Shown piece after piece: positions 8,694 to 17,578 of a stretch of DNA of 64,000 nucleotides. A program made the translations under genes and the position numbers. Numbering within the stretch: position 1 is the stretch's first letter; every line of letters starts with the position of its first letter. Origin of the DNA: Pirellulaceae bacterium (GTDB lineage: Bacteria; Planctomycetota; Planctomycetia; Pirellulales; Pirellulaceae); assembly GCA_019636375.1 (NCBI GenBank), contig JAHBXS010000004.1, forward strand, positions 682,001-746,000, read 5' to 3'. Under the pieces are notes generated by a model. That model was not told the origin of the DNA, ran no database searches, and saw only the letters and a list, made by a program, of their open reading frames with translations.

Positions 8694-8713
8694 GGTCCAA
8701 AACTGTAAAGCTA

Positions 8714-9592
8714 ATGTACCACCTATTGATCAGCGGTTGTGAAGACACGTGGCAGCGTCACGCTGAATCGCTGTCGGCGGATCGGTGCCTTAAATCAAAG
8801 GAATTTACGGCGGCGTATCTAATCGACGAATACTGCCAATTCACGGACGTCCAAAACCGTCTCCTTACGCAACTCCCTGCTGTGTTTGGCTATGAAACGG
8901 GCGTCAAACAAGATGCTCGCCTTGGTCGCATCCTCGCGATAAAGAAAGGCGGTCGCAACGTCCGAATCGACTATCAGTTTCTTGATTCGTATCCCCCAAT
9001 CCCGAATGAGGTTCTGAACCAATACCGTCACGAATTGGGCATTGAAGACTCCGAGCTTTACCGAACACACTGGGCACTGAAAGACGAAGACTTAAACTTC
9101 GGGCTCAGTCTCGCTGGTTTTCCGGAAGTGCCATTTTCGAATCAGCCTCTCGTCAATATCCGCGAACACGTATTTTGTGTCGCCCTTTCATTCCCGGGCG
9201 AAGTTCGCTCGTACACCGAAACCATTGCCAGACAGCTCGTTCGGATTCTTGGCAACAACACAGTCTTCTATGACAACTTCTACAAATCGCAACTTGCCAT
9301 GCCCAACCTTGATATAGCACTTCAAGACTTGTACGGCAATCGTGCTCGGCTTGTCGTCGTGTTTTTGTCCGCCGATTACGCCAACAAGAAGTGGTGCGGT
9401 ATCGAATTCCGGGCAATCAGGGAAATTATCAACGCAAAGCAAGATGAAATGGTCATGTTCATACGGTTCGACGATGCGCCGGTCGATGGAGTGTTTGCGC
9501 ACGACGGGTACATTGACGCCAACAAACATTCAGAGATCGAAATTGCGTCCATGATCCAGGAACGCGTGAGACTCCTGCAATCGACCGCATAA
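8714..9592 (+). CDS. TIR-domain protein with unrecognised N-terminal domain
   Basis: 292 residues from the ATG at 8714 (MYHLLISGCEDTW); TTG or GTG starts at 8675-8678 lie inside the inverted repeat and are less likely. Residues about 152-290 are a TIR domain. The first strand is HVFCVALSF, followed by NNTVFYDNFYKSQLAM. Next comes ARLVVVFLSADYANKKWCGIE, where E231 sits in the W-C-x-x-E motif that holds the catalytic glutamate of NAD-cleaving TIRs. Residues 1-150 form a separate domain (LPAVFGYETGVKQDARLG, YRTHWALKDEDL) that I cannot name. Bacterial TIR proteins usually degrade NAD or make cyclic ADP-ribose signals in phage defence. The stop codon is the first three bases of the downstream direct repeat. 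Confidence 0.85.
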   Translation: MYHLLISGCEDTWQRHAESLSADRCLKSKEFTAAYLIDEYCQFTDVQNRLLTQLPAVFGYETGVKQDARLGRILAIKKGGRNVRIDYQFLDSYPPIPNEVLNQYRHELGIEDSELYRTHWALKDEDLNFGLSLAGFPEVPFSNQPLVNIREHVFCVALSFPGEVRSYTETIARQLVRILGNNTVFYDNFYKSQLAMPNLDIALQDLYGNRARLVVVFLSADYANKKWCGIEFRAIREIINAKQDEMVMFIRFDDAPVDGVFAHDGYIDANKHSEIEIASMIQERVRLLQSTA

Positions 9593-9683
9593 CCAATAAG
9601 CCTTTAACATCGCGAGATATGAGATAGGGTGTGGCGGTTGGTGGCGTTTTGGTCGAAATAAATGGCGTTGAATGGCCGAAAAA
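9590..9683. repeat. Direct repeat copy 1, beginning at the TIR stop codon
   Basis: This copy matches 10500-10593 at an exact offset of 910 bp, with about 10 mismatches over the first 92 bp. Identity is highest in the first 53 bp, around TTTAACATCGCGAGATATGAG. A GTTGAAT heptamer lies near the far end in both copies. From here to 9988 I see no gene. Confidence 0.92.
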
Positions 9684-9988
9684 GGAACTCGAATTTTTTG
9701 ATTTTCCAGTCAAACAGACGGCAAACAGACTTGAATTTACCGAGATCGAGTGCGAGAATTTTGCTGGTTAGGACTTCCCAGGGATTGGCATTGGGAAAAT
9801 TGTGACAGTCGTCGTCAACAGCGTCCCGAGATCACAGGCCTGAGGCACCAGATTTTGATTCAAAGACTCCCGCCCCAAACTCAGGAACTACTTGGATTAT
9901 TAATCCGCTTCAAAAATCTGTAGCCTGTCTGGGACACCATTCCCTACCGAACTTGTGGCTGGTAAAATGTGCTTGTGGAATTAAAACT

Positions 9989-10216
9989 ATGACAATAGAG
10001 CAGGTATTAAAAGACGTTTCCGCGTTGCCGCCGAGTGACCAACTTCGAGTCGTCCAAGCGATTTGGGATCGGCTACCCGAGGGGGTTGGATTTGAGCTTT
10101 CTGCAGCTCAGCAAGCAGAACTTAATCGTCGGTGGGCCGAATACCAGGCAAATCCGTCTAGCGATTTGACTGAGGAAGAGTTTCGGGAGCGTATTCGGAT
10201 TCCACGCGGCCAATGA
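9989..10216 (+). CDS. Antitoxin, putative addiction module component (TIGR02574-like)
   Basis: 75 residues from the ATG at 9989 (MTIEQVLKDVSALPP); the upstream in-frame TTG at 9953 would add 12 unlikely residues. The sequence follows the CHP02574 addiction-module pattern: an N-terminal helix, then LPPSDQLRVVQAIWDRL, then ELSAAQQAELNRRWAEYQANP and EEEFRERI. These small proteins neutralise a ParE/RelE-type toxin encoded just downstream. The gene overlaps the toxin start by 4 bp. The antitoxin is intact although the toxin frame is broken. Confidence 0.85.
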   Translation: MTIEQVLKDVSALPPSDQLRVVQAIWDRLPEGVGFELSAAQQAELNRRWAEYQANPSSDLTEEEFRERIRIPRGQ

Positions 10217-10502
10217 ATGCAAAGCTAACTGCTGACACCCAAGCGGATCTTCTACGTGGAATAGAGTGGTTTGACAGAATTTCGCCCGGACTTGGTGACC
10301 AATTTCAATCCGAGTTTTTTAATGCACTTGAGCGAATCAAACAGGAGCCGTATCAATTCGCGGCTAATCATACGGGTTATCGACCGTGCCGACTGAAGCG
10401 GTTTACTGCGTGCTTTATTTTCGCGTGGATGGCGATGTAATTGTTGTAGTTGGACTATTTACAAGTGGGGAAGACGAGTCCGCCCTGAAGAATCGCGGAT
10501 AA
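10213..10502 (+). pseudogene. ParE/RelE-family toxin, frameshifted
   Basis: The open frame begins at the ATG at 10213 and reads as a ParE-like toxin (NAKLTADTQADLLRGIEWFD, YRPCRLKRFTA). It then leaves the family pattern and stops at 10440. Shifting frame by one base near 10400 restores the expected C-terminus: VLYFRVDGDVIVVVGLF, then TSGEDESALKNRG, ending with TAA at 10500-10502. The simplest reading is a one-base loss at ACTGC-GTG (for example from GCGGTG). The restored stop coincides with the first bases of the second direct repeat, as the TIR stop does with the first. This is either true inactivation or a sequencing error. Confidence 0.82.
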
Positions 10503-10593
10503 CCAATAACCCTTTAACATCGCGAGATATGAGCTAGGGTGTGGCGGTTGGTGGGGGTGTGGCCGAAGCGAAGGGCGTTGAATGGCCGAAAGA
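10500..10593. repeat. Direct repeat copy 2, beginning at the restored toxin stop codon
   Basis: This is the second copy of the element at 9590-9683, with about 89% identity by hand alignment. Together the copies bracket the antitoxin/toxin pair. In each, the TAA of the preceding gene is the first triplet of the repeat. Confidence 0.92.
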
Positions 10594-10598
10594 GAAAA

Positions 10599-10885
10599 AT
10601 GGCTGAGACTGTGAATGTTGTAATCATAATACTTTTCCTGGCCGCTCAAATTTGGGCCATTCGATGTTGACCGTGGCGAGTTGCTCAAGAAAACCCGCGT
10701 TTGATCGTTGCGATTATCGTTTCTGGCAAGATACTCTGGCTGGTCGGCATGGTCCTTTTTTTGTCTTACCAGAAAAGGTGGTTGGTTTGGCATTGTTGGT
10801 TGCATCTTACGGATACTTGGCATTCTTGCCACGCCATAACAATTCCAGATTGATAACGAAAAACCGCAACACCTCTGATGGCTGA
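10599..10885 (+). pseudogene. Decayed small membrane-protein gene
   Basis: From the ATG at 10599 one frame reads a hydrophobic segment (MAETVNVVIIILFLAAQIW). It is interrupted by TGA at 10668-10670 and resumes in the same frame with LIVAIIVSGKILWLVGMVLF. Near 10775 the hydrophobic pattern passes to another frame (KVVGLALLVASYGYLAFL) that runs to 10885. Three membrane spans separated by one stop and one frameshift suggest a broken gene for a 90-95 residue membrane protein. I do not recognise the family, and chance hydrophobicity cannot be excluded. Confidence 0.42.
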
Positions 10886-10973
10886 AGTGTTACGGAAAAC
10901 TAAAATCAAGGGTTGAAAGAGCCCTGATTTGACAAGGCTGATCGTGGGCGATTGTTCGACTGACTCAAAAAAC

Positions 10974-12974
10974 TCACAACCGAGGAGGAGGGCGGCGGGG
11001 AGGAGGATTCGCGTTGGCTTGGGGTTGTGGATTAGGCGCCATATTGGAGTTGTTATTGTTCGCAGCAATTTCTCGCGGAGTGGGCGGGGGCTGAGTGAAT
11101 GACTCTTTCCATTCCCAACCCAGCGGAGTGCTCAGTTCCTTTTGAGCCAGCATGGCCCACGGGGTTCCCGGATGTTCCTCCACGACTTGTTGCAGAAGCT
11201 TACGGGCCTTGTCAGCCATCGTCGCCATCTGACTTCCGGTTTGAATTGAATCTGCCGGTGCGAGGGTCCAGGTATTGTTGTTGGTGTCTTGGAAAGTCAA
11301 CCGTGTTTTAATCAAGGCCAACATACCATTGTATGACTCGACGCGAACCTTTTGAGCCATCACGCGCCCATAAGCCAAATCGTATCCCGCTCTCCAGCGT
11401 GGTGAAATTTCATCCGCGCGACTTTTTTCCCCAGCTCGCAACGTCTCATAGAGCTGGTTTAATTTCGGCTCCAAGATCGCCGCGTTACGCTGAGCGAGTG
11501 AGACCGTGTTTACAAACTGCCCTTCATTGAATCTTTCGAATCGCAAAACCGGAGTTGCAAGAGTTCCAACTCGGGAAATCTGCGCGGCCTGCACGAGCGC
11601 CATCCGACAACGATTGCTATTAATTTGCTGCATGTAGGTTCGATGAGACACATAATCAGGTCGGTAGGCCCGCATGGCCTCCGGCTCGAAAAAATGACGG
11701 AAATGAGCGGTGTAGTTCTCCGTTTCAGAGCGGCGCACCTGCGAGCCAACTCGGCGATTCGGGTGGACCGTGAAGTAAATCCCGCCGCTCTCGTAAGCCA
11801 AGCGTGTCAAACCAAATGGCCCGAAACCCGAATCAATTGCCCCGACTTCTTCTGGATCGCCGTCGGCAAAATCCAGTTTGACGACCTCCGACATCACCGA
11901 CTCCGGCCCTTGATGAATCATGGCCCATTGAGGCGTTTGGTCGTAACGGGGGTCCGGATCGATCCATCGCAGCATCGTCTCTTCCCGACCAAACGGTGCC
12001 GGAACTCCAATCACGTAGACTGGAATCTGCCAGCGTGTGCAAAGTTCGACCGCTTCGTCGATTCTCTCAATGTCATCCCCCGCTTCATCGGAGACGATCA
12101 CAATCATGACGTTTCGATCGCGGTCTTTTGTTAAACGGTTGACCCCTCGAAACGTCTTGTAATTGTTCACCGTTTGAATCACGGCAGAAAAAACGTACTC
12201 CAACCCCGTGTCGTCACGTTCGATCCGATCTATTGCCGCCAACAATCGATCGGTATCGTTGGTGACCGAAGTCATTCGTTGGTAAGAGTTTCCAAATCCA
12301 TAAATCGACGTCAACAAGGGCTCGTCGCCATGTTTCCGGAAGGCTTCGTGATCTTGAGCCGCTAAATTATGCAACTCTCGATAGATACGGTCAAAACGGC
12401 TGCGGATTTCGGCGCGTTGAGACATCAAACTCGCCGACTGATCGAACAACCATACGACGGTTGTCTTTCGTTCATCAAGCGACCGCAAAATTTCTTGTGT
12501 GATTCGATCAATTGCCCCCGCCGCTCCGGTAACGGCAACCCCTGCGTTTCCTTTGAGCGGCAAACGAGTCGTAAAATCTGCGCTGGAATCCAGAAGTTCG
12601 GCTTCAAATTGAAGATCGGCATCGAGCACCACGGGCATCGAGACTTCGAGCGGCGCGTCTTTCACGTCATCGACAAGCTGCTGCTCCATCTCCACCAGAG
12701 CCGCTTCGTCATTGAGATTCTCGCCGATTTCCTCAAACTTCATCTCATCAAACTGAATCGAAATCGGCTGCTCGGAAAGGTCTAACAGCTCCGACTGTGG
12801 GGCCACGAGATTGATTTGTTGCGGCTCGTACATTCGCAGCAAAAAATGAGAAAGGCCAACCAACAACGCGATGTGGAGGACGAGACTGATGACCCAGAAC
12901 CGTGCGTCTTGTTCCCAAGGGAAATCCAATTGGCCCGTTTTGATTTGCCACCAAAGTTTAAATCGTGCGATCAT
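10974..12974 (-). CDS. VWA-domain membrane-anchored protein
   Basis: 666 residues from the ATG with complement at 12972-12974. One membrane span (FWVISLVLHIALLVGLSHF) near residues 27-48 anchors the protein. A large extracytoplasmic part contains a von Willebrand A domain with strand TTVVWLFDQSASL, in which D-x-S-x-S is the MIDAS metal site. The strand VMIVIVSDEAGDD and the helix around DAVELCTRWQIPVYVIGV follow. The tail is Pro/Asn/Gln-rich (PNPQPQANANPPPRRPPPRL). VWA proteins with this layout are common in planctomycetes; ligands are unknown. A preceding gap of about 250 bp separates it from hflC on the same strand. Confidence 0.82.
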   Translation of the reverse strand: MIARFKLWWQIKTGQLDFPWEQDARFWVISLVLHIALLVGLSHFLLRMYEPQQINLVAPQSELLDLSEQPISIQFDEMKFEEIGENLNDEAALVEMEQQLVDDVKDAPLEVSMPVVLDADLQFEAELLDSSADFTTRLPLKGNAGVAVTGAAGAIDRITQEILRSLDERKTTVVWLFDQSASLMSQRAEIRSRFDRIYRELHNLAAQDHEAFRKHGDEPLLTSIYGFGNSYQRMTSVTNDTDRLLAAIDRIERDDTGLEYVFSAVIQTVNNYKTFRGVNRLTKDRDRNVMIVIVSDEAGDDIERIDEAVELCTRWQIPVYVIGVPAPFGREETMLRWIDPDPRYDQTPQWAMIHQGPESVMSEVVKLDFADGDPEEVGAIDSGFGPFGLTRLAYESGGIYFTVHPNRRVGSQVRRSETENYTAHFRHFFEPEAMRAYRPDYVSHRTYMQQINSNRCRMALVQAAQISRVGTLATPVLRFERFNEGQFVNTVSLAQRNAAILEPKLNQLYETLRAGEKSRADEISPRWRAGYDLAYGRVMAQKVRVESYNGMLALIKTRLTFQDTNNNTWTLAPADSIQTGSQMATMADKARKLLQQVVEEHPGTPWAMLAQKELSTPLGWEWKESFTQPPPTPREIAANNNNSNMAPNPQPQANANPPPRRPPPRL

Positions 12975-13225
12975 GCGAAGTTTCCCTGTGCATCGCCAGC
13001 CGAACTCGAACCGCTAAAATGCCGGACCGACCTGTCAAGCCTGCCTAAAAACACTCGTCAAGGCTTGATTCTTCCACAGCACCTATCCGAGCATTCTTAT
13101 TGTAGACGGTTCAAACGCCGGAAAATAGCTGAATGCCGATGCAAAAACCTGAAAAATTCTGGTTCACCGACGGCCAAATTGAATTCGTCGCCGGTTGAAT
13201 TGCCAATTCAACTTCAATTTGAGCA

Positions 13226-14245
13226 CTACTGATCCGTTGGCGAACTCGGTTTATCCCCGCTTCGCAGCAAACGGAAGTACTCGGAGTCCGTGCCCATCAT
13301 CAGCGTCACGTCCTTGCCCAACGACTTTCGGTAACTCTCCAGAGTCCGAATAAAGGCATAGAACTCGGCCTCGCTTCCGAATGCTTCGTTGTAAATCCGC
13401 GTCGCCTCGGCATTCGCCTGGCCTCGGATCACCTCCGCCTCACGTGCAGCTTCGGATTTGACTTCGGCAATCATCCGGTCGGTCTCACCGCGAATCTCAG
13501 CGGCACGACCTTGGCCCTCGCTGCGAAACTGCTCGGCCATCTTTTGGCGTTCGGCGATCATCCGCTGGAAAACTTGCTGTTGGACCGATTCGACGTAATT
13601 GATCCGCTTGATTCGAATGTCAACCAACTCGATACCGTAAGAGGGCATTTGTTTTTGAGCAGTTTCCAAAATTAGTTTCGTCAGGGCCTCGCGTCCGGTT
13701 TTCACTTTTTGCAATAAAGTTTCTTCGTCCCCTTCGCCAGCCATAGCTCGGTCAAGGTCCTCTTCCGTCACGTTCCAATCTTTCGAGCGTACGATGTCGA
13801 TCAGTGAACTCTCGGCAATCTTGTCTCGAACAACCGAGTCGAGTACGTCATTAAGTCGGCTTTGAGCGCGGGGAATGTCTTGAACGCTTTGATAGAACTT
13901 TAAAGCGTCCACGATTCTCCAGCGGGCCGTCGTGTCGATCTTGATAAACTGTTGCTCGACCGTCGGCATTTGATTCGGTTCGCCGTCCCAAGACATGAGG
14001 CGTTTGTCGAAGCGTTTCACCTCTTGAATAAAGGGGACGCGAAAGTACAAACCTGGCTCCGTAATGGTTTCCCCCACCGGAGCACCGAACTGTACGACGA
14101 CGGCCTGTTCCGCTTCATCGACAGTGAACGCCGATGAATAGGCAACCAACAACACCGCAAAAACGATGAGAGCGACTGCAATTAAAGCCGTCTGGCCGCG
14201 ACGATTGGAGTATTTTACGTTTCGATTGTTTCGTTTCATAAACAT
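13226..14245 (-). CDS. hflC: HflC, SPFH/band-7 membrane protease regulator
   Basis: 339 residues. An N-terminal membrane anchor (ALIAVALIVFAVLLVAYSSAF) precedes the SPFH domain (VVVQFGAPVGETITEPGLYF, FDKRLMSWDG, then RAQSRLNDVLDSVVRDKIAE). A long Ala/Glu-rich coiled region follows (QFRSEGQGRAAEIRGETDR). With HflK it forms a large membrane ring that holds FtsH and controls access of membrane substrates. Its start overlaps the hflK stop (TAATG), so the two subunits are translationally coupled. It has a slightly Ser/Thr-rich tail, as is common outside proteobacteria. Confidence 0.93.
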   Translation of the reverse strand: MFMKRNNRNVKYSNRRGQTALIAVALIVFAVLLVAYSSAFTVDEAEQAVVVQFGAPVGETITEPGLYFRVPFIQEVKRFDKRLMSWDGEPNQMPTVEQQFIKIDTTARWRIVDALKFYQSVQDIPRAQSRLNDVLDSVVRDKIAESSLIDIVRSKDWNVTEEDLDRAMAGEGDEETLLQKVKTGREALTKLILETAQKQMPSYGIELVDIRIKRINYVESVQQQVFQRMIAERQKMAEQFRSEGQGRAAEIRGETDRMIAEVKSEAAREAEVIRGQANAEATRIYNEAFGSEAEFYAFIRTLESYRKSLGKDVTLMMGTDSEYFRLLRSGDKPSSPTDQ

Positions 14246-15291
14246 TAGCGGTTTCCTCCGGTGTCTGAGCGACTTGGGGCGAGTGGGTTACCGGCCGCGT
14301 CTAAATTGAGAAAAGGTATGGGGCTGGATTGCCCCGGCTCAACGACCAAAACGCGGCCCAAATTCGGCATGACCTCGTCGAGCATTTCCAAGTACAGACG
14401 TCGCCGCGTCACATCCGGAGCATGGCGATACTCCTCGACGAGGGCCGCAAAAGCTGCCGCTTCACCTTTGGCTTTGTTCACCCGCTCGGCTCGATACCCC
14501 TCGGCGGCTTCGACGACCTGTCGTGCTTCACCCTTCGCTCGCGGCACCATTTGATTGCGGTATTTTTCGGCTTCGTTGATAAAGCGTTCTTTTTCCTGTT
14601 CCGCTTGGTTGATTTCGTTGAAGGCAGGCTTAACCGGGTCCGGAGGCGTAACGTCTTGAAGTTCAATCGTGCTGATGGTGACTCCCATATCAAAGGAATC
14701 CAAAATCTCCTGCAACTCCCGTTTTGATTCTTGGGCGATTTGCACCCGATTAACCGTCAACACATCGGTCCCCAGCGAGTTGCCTACGATTCTTCGATTG
14801 ACTGACTCCGAAATATCGCGGATTGTTTTGTCGACCAATTGAACACGATGCAAATACTTGTTCGGATCATTGATGCGAAACTGAACGACCCATTCCAGGT
14901 CGATTACCTTCAAGTCGCCGGTCAGCATCAACGACTCTTCTTGGTGCATGGAAGTCTTTTGAAACGTGCTTGATCCGCGACGACTGGATGTGTCGGTCGA
15001 AGCAAATCCGAATTCATGTTTCAAGACTTTTTCCGTGGGGACATAGGTTTGGGTTTCGATTCCAAAGGGAAGTTTGAAATGCAGTCCAGGCCCCTTTGTC
15101 GCGACGACTTTGCCAAACCTTTTGACAATCGCTTGGCCCTGTGTCTCGACGGTGAAGAAGCACGTGCTGATCCCCCACAATACGATACCGGCGATCAGAA
15201 GTACCAAAAACCACACGGGGTGGACTTGCCCGGCCATGTCAAATGAAGGTCGATTCCCTCCAGGTCGCCGCTCGCCAAATTGTAAACTCAT
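14245..15291 (-). CDS. hflK: HflK, SPFH/band-7 membrane protease regulator
   Basis: 348 residues. A Gly/Arg-rich cytoplasmic start is followed by one membrane helix (WFLVLLIAGIVLWGISTCFF). The SPFH core comes next (AIVKRFGKVVATKGPGLHF, NRRIVGNSLGTDVLTVNR, ELQDVTPPDPVKPAFNEIN). The C-terminal part is an alpha-helical region with YLEMLDEVMPNLGRVLVV. It is the first gene of the hflK-hflC pair. A moderate ribosome-binding site (AAGGGGATG) lies shortly before the start. The 190 bp upstream should hold the promoter, which I could not fix precisely. Confidence 0.93.
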   Translation of the reverse strand: MSLQFGERRPGGNRPSFDMAGQVHPVWFLVLLIAGIVLWGISTCFFTVETQGQAIVKRFGKVVATKGPGLHFKLPFGIETQTYVPTEKVLKHEFGFASTDTSSRRGSSTFQKTSMHQEESLMLTGDLKVIDLEWVVQFRINDPNKYLHRVQLVDKTIRDISESVNRRIVGNSLGTDVLTVNRVQIAQESKRELQEILDSFDMGVTISTIELQDVTPPDPVKPAFNEINQAEQEKERFINEAEKYRNQMVPRAKGEARQVVEAAEGYRAERVNKAKGEAAAFAALVEEYRHAPDVTRRRLYLEMLDEVMPNLGRVLVVEPGQSSPIPFLNLDAAGNPLAPSRSDTGGNR

Positions 15292-15660
15292 GTTGGATCA
15301 TCCCCTTCATGGATGTATTGGAATTGACTAGCCACCCCCTTTGTGACCGATCTCGCCATTGGCCTTTAACTTGGCCGTTTCAGTAGGGAGCGATATCAGG
15401 GTGTTTTAGGCTTTTTTTGTTACGCCCTTGCATTCTAAGTTCTCAAGCAAATCTTTGATCAATTAGGTTAACAAAGTCGAGAATGCCTTCAAAAATAGGC
15501 CGCAATTCACCACTTACCTTCAAAAAGCACGGGAAAAGGAAACTTGCTGAGTCCGTTTTTTCGGATTTTCCCGGTTCCACCGCATTCAACCGACTGACTC
15601 GACAAATTTCGCCCAATTCGGGATTATATGTCAGCAATCATTCCGTCCCCATCTTGAAAT

Positions 15661-15747
15661 TCACGACACAAAAAAAAACCCACGAAATGCGGGGTCTTGA
15701 TGGGTTGGGCGGGGTTGTGATAACCCCAGAGATGCCCCCACTTGGAC
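15661..15747. repeat. Left copy of the tRNA-Lys-associated direct repeat (attL-like)
   Basis: These 87 bp match 22244-22328 almost base for base. They include the terminator-like hairpin with its A-run, and the last 14 bp (TGCCCCCACTTGGA) equal the 3' end of tRNA-Lys. Weaker similarity continues about 35 bp to the left, into codons that match the end of the integrase (SNHS-P-I). This is the expected trace of a site-specific insertion at the tRNA 3' end. Confidence 0.88.
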
Positions 15748-16052
15748 CAAAACAATTGGAGAAAACGCGAGGAAAAACTCAGGACTCGTCAACCGTGCCC
15801 ATACCGGTCCCCACATCAGGAACCATCACAATGGAATTGATTGAAGTTTGGGAACTGTTGAGCCCAGATGACCGGCTATTACCGACTTGCATCTCCTTCC
15901 ATACCGTCACTACGATCAAGGGAAAAATTAGGGTGTTCTTGTTGGAGATTGATCGCATTCAAATCCTACTAAATAATTCGTTCAAATTAGCAATCCATCT
16001 GAGTACAAACTTCATTTGGCACGCTTGAGCCCCGAAACTATCATAACGCTGG

Positions 16053-16508
16053 ATGTTTTCGTGGCCTCATTTCGAGACTGGATCTGCGGGCACGAACGAA
16101 AGGGAGAGGGAGTTTGTCGCCGACCGTTGCTCGTTCTATGACGGCAACCCAATATTCTTCAAGGACCATGAACTGCACTTGCTCCACAATTTGAGCCGTG
16201 GACGAGGCTTCGGGTTCTTCGAAGCAGGGAACTTCTACCCTGACTTCCTACTATGGCTGCTGACCGCTGACAACGAGTTCATCACGTTCGTCGATCCGAA
16301 GGGTATCCGCCATCTCGAAGGCCCAGACGACCCCAAGATTCGCTTCTATCGCTCGATCAAGGAACTGGAGTCCTGCCTCGGCAATTTGAACGTCATCTTG
16401 AACTCGTTCATCATCTCGAACACGCCCTTCCAACAAGTCCGCTGGTGGACCGAAGACCTATCGAAAGGCGAGTTCACCAAGGCGCACGTCCCTGTTCCAG
16501 AAGGATGA
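16053..16508 (+). pseudogene. C-terminal remnant of a restriction/helicase-type PD-(D/E)XK nuclease
   Basis: 151 codons of a clearly incomplete gene. An in-frame TAA lies three codons before the ATG, and no helicase domain precedes it. The body (HELHLLHNLSRGRGFGFFEA, NFYPDFLLWLL, ITFVDPKGIRHLEG, NVILNSFIISNTPF) matches the C-terminal end of large DEAD/DEAH proteins of the type III restriction-like class. PD in YPDF and D-x-K in VDPKG form a PD-(D/E)XK nuclease site. The remnant lies just inside the left end of the tRNA-Lys island. From 16509 to 16918 I see no further gene. Confidence 0.75.
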
Positions 16509-16918
16509 TCGCAAAACTTACGTCAAACGCCTGCTGACTACCGCGATGAGTGCAAATCAAGTGGCAGTTGAAATCTGATTGAGTGCCAGGCGAATACAAA
16601 TTGAAACTTGCAAAGGGAGCCGAATACTTTGTGTCCGGACAATGAGGGATTTATTGAGATTGTTTTTGGATTGACGGGGGCTTTTGATGATAGAAGAAAA
16701 AAGACCTCCAGTTTCGATGAAATCCGTCAAACCCATAAAAACGTTGACGCGACATGGACCCCGAAAAAGAAAGCCTCCTACATACTACATCGCAGGCACT
16801 CTCCGCTGTGATTCGGGAGTGAAGGAGCCACTCGTGGTAAGGCTCGACGCGGGGCGTACAAAAAATTGGTAACTTTTGGAAGACTGTGCGATCAGCGTCC
16901 CTGTGATACAATCCCCGG

Positions 16919-17515
16919 ATGGCTGAAATTACTCGTATCCTGTCTCAGATCGAATCCGGCGATCCATCGGCGGCTGAGCATTTATTTCTGTTAGTGTACG
17001 ACGAGCTGCGAAAGCTCGCTGCCGCGAAACTCAACCAAGAACGACCGGGGCAGACTCTCCAGGCGACTGGACTGGTCCATGAAGCGTATATCCGACTGGT
17101 AGATGTTAAGGAAACGCAGCACTGGGATTCGCGCGGGCACTTCTTTGCAGCGGCCGCAGAAGCCATGCGTCGGATTTTGGTCGATAAAGCCCGCAAAAAA
17201 CTTCGACCAATGCATGGAGGGGATCGGAAACGCGTGGACCTCGATTCTGCCTGCGTTCTGACCGAGGATCGACATGAGGATCTACTAGCCTTGGATGATG
17301 TACTAACCCGGTTCGCAGTGTCGGAGCCGCTCAAGGCCGAGCTGGTAAAGTTACGCTTTTTTGCTGGCATGACCGTTCCAGAGGCAGCCGAAGCTCTCGG
17401 CATTTCAGTCGCAACCGCCGAGCGGTATTGGACTTACGCACGGGTTTGGTTGTACTGCGAGCTGGGAGACGGCAAGGCTGCGGAAAAAATTCCACAGAAT
17501 CTCGGCAACAGTTGA
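16919..17515 (+). CDS. ECF sigma factor (planctomycete Sigma70_ECF group)
   Basis: 198 residues. Region 2 is visible as PSAAEHLFLLVYDELRKLA, with GLVHEAYIRLVD and HFFAAAAEAMRRILVDKAR. Region 4 ends with the helix-turn-helix KLRFFAGMTVPEAAEALGIS, then VATAERYWTYARVWL. This is the sigma group (TIGR02999-like) that in planctomycetes and acidobacteria is encoded beside Ser/Thr kinases and probably has its activity set by phosphorylation. The kinase gene begins 63 bp downstream on the same strand. No anti-sigma factor is present, consistent with kinase control. Confidence 0.92.
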   Translation: MAEITRILSQIESGDPSAAEHLFLLVYDELRKLAAAKLNQERPGQTLQATGLVHEAYIRLVDVKETQHWDSRGHFFAAAAEAMRRILVDKARKKLRPMHGGDRKRVDLDSACVLTEDRHEDLLALDDVLTRFAVSEPLKAELVKLRFFAGMTVPEAAEALGISVATAERYWTYARVWLYCELGDGKAAEKIPQNLGNS

Positions 17516-17578
17516 GGGGATCGAACGCAAATACTCGCATTGTCAATGGAGTGAGTAACGCGAAAGGAACTCAACAAA

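Noticed and set aside
9590..10593. Direct repeats as true integron attC sites
   Set aside because: A GTTGAAT heptamer fits the R' consensus, but the left end does not fit well and the interior does not form the required arms. I keep them only as cassette-end-like repeats.
10599..10830. In-frame TGA at 10668 as a selenocysteine codon
   Set aside because: SelB is encoded in the window, but the surrounding residues are hydrophobic membrane segments without a redox motif, no SECIS-like hairpin follows directly, and a frameshift further on indicates decay.
15483..16028. 181-codon open frame across the left island repeat
   Set aside because: It reads through a terminator hairpin and the tRNA fragment; only a few codons match the integrase end, so it is a composite of remnants and not a gene.
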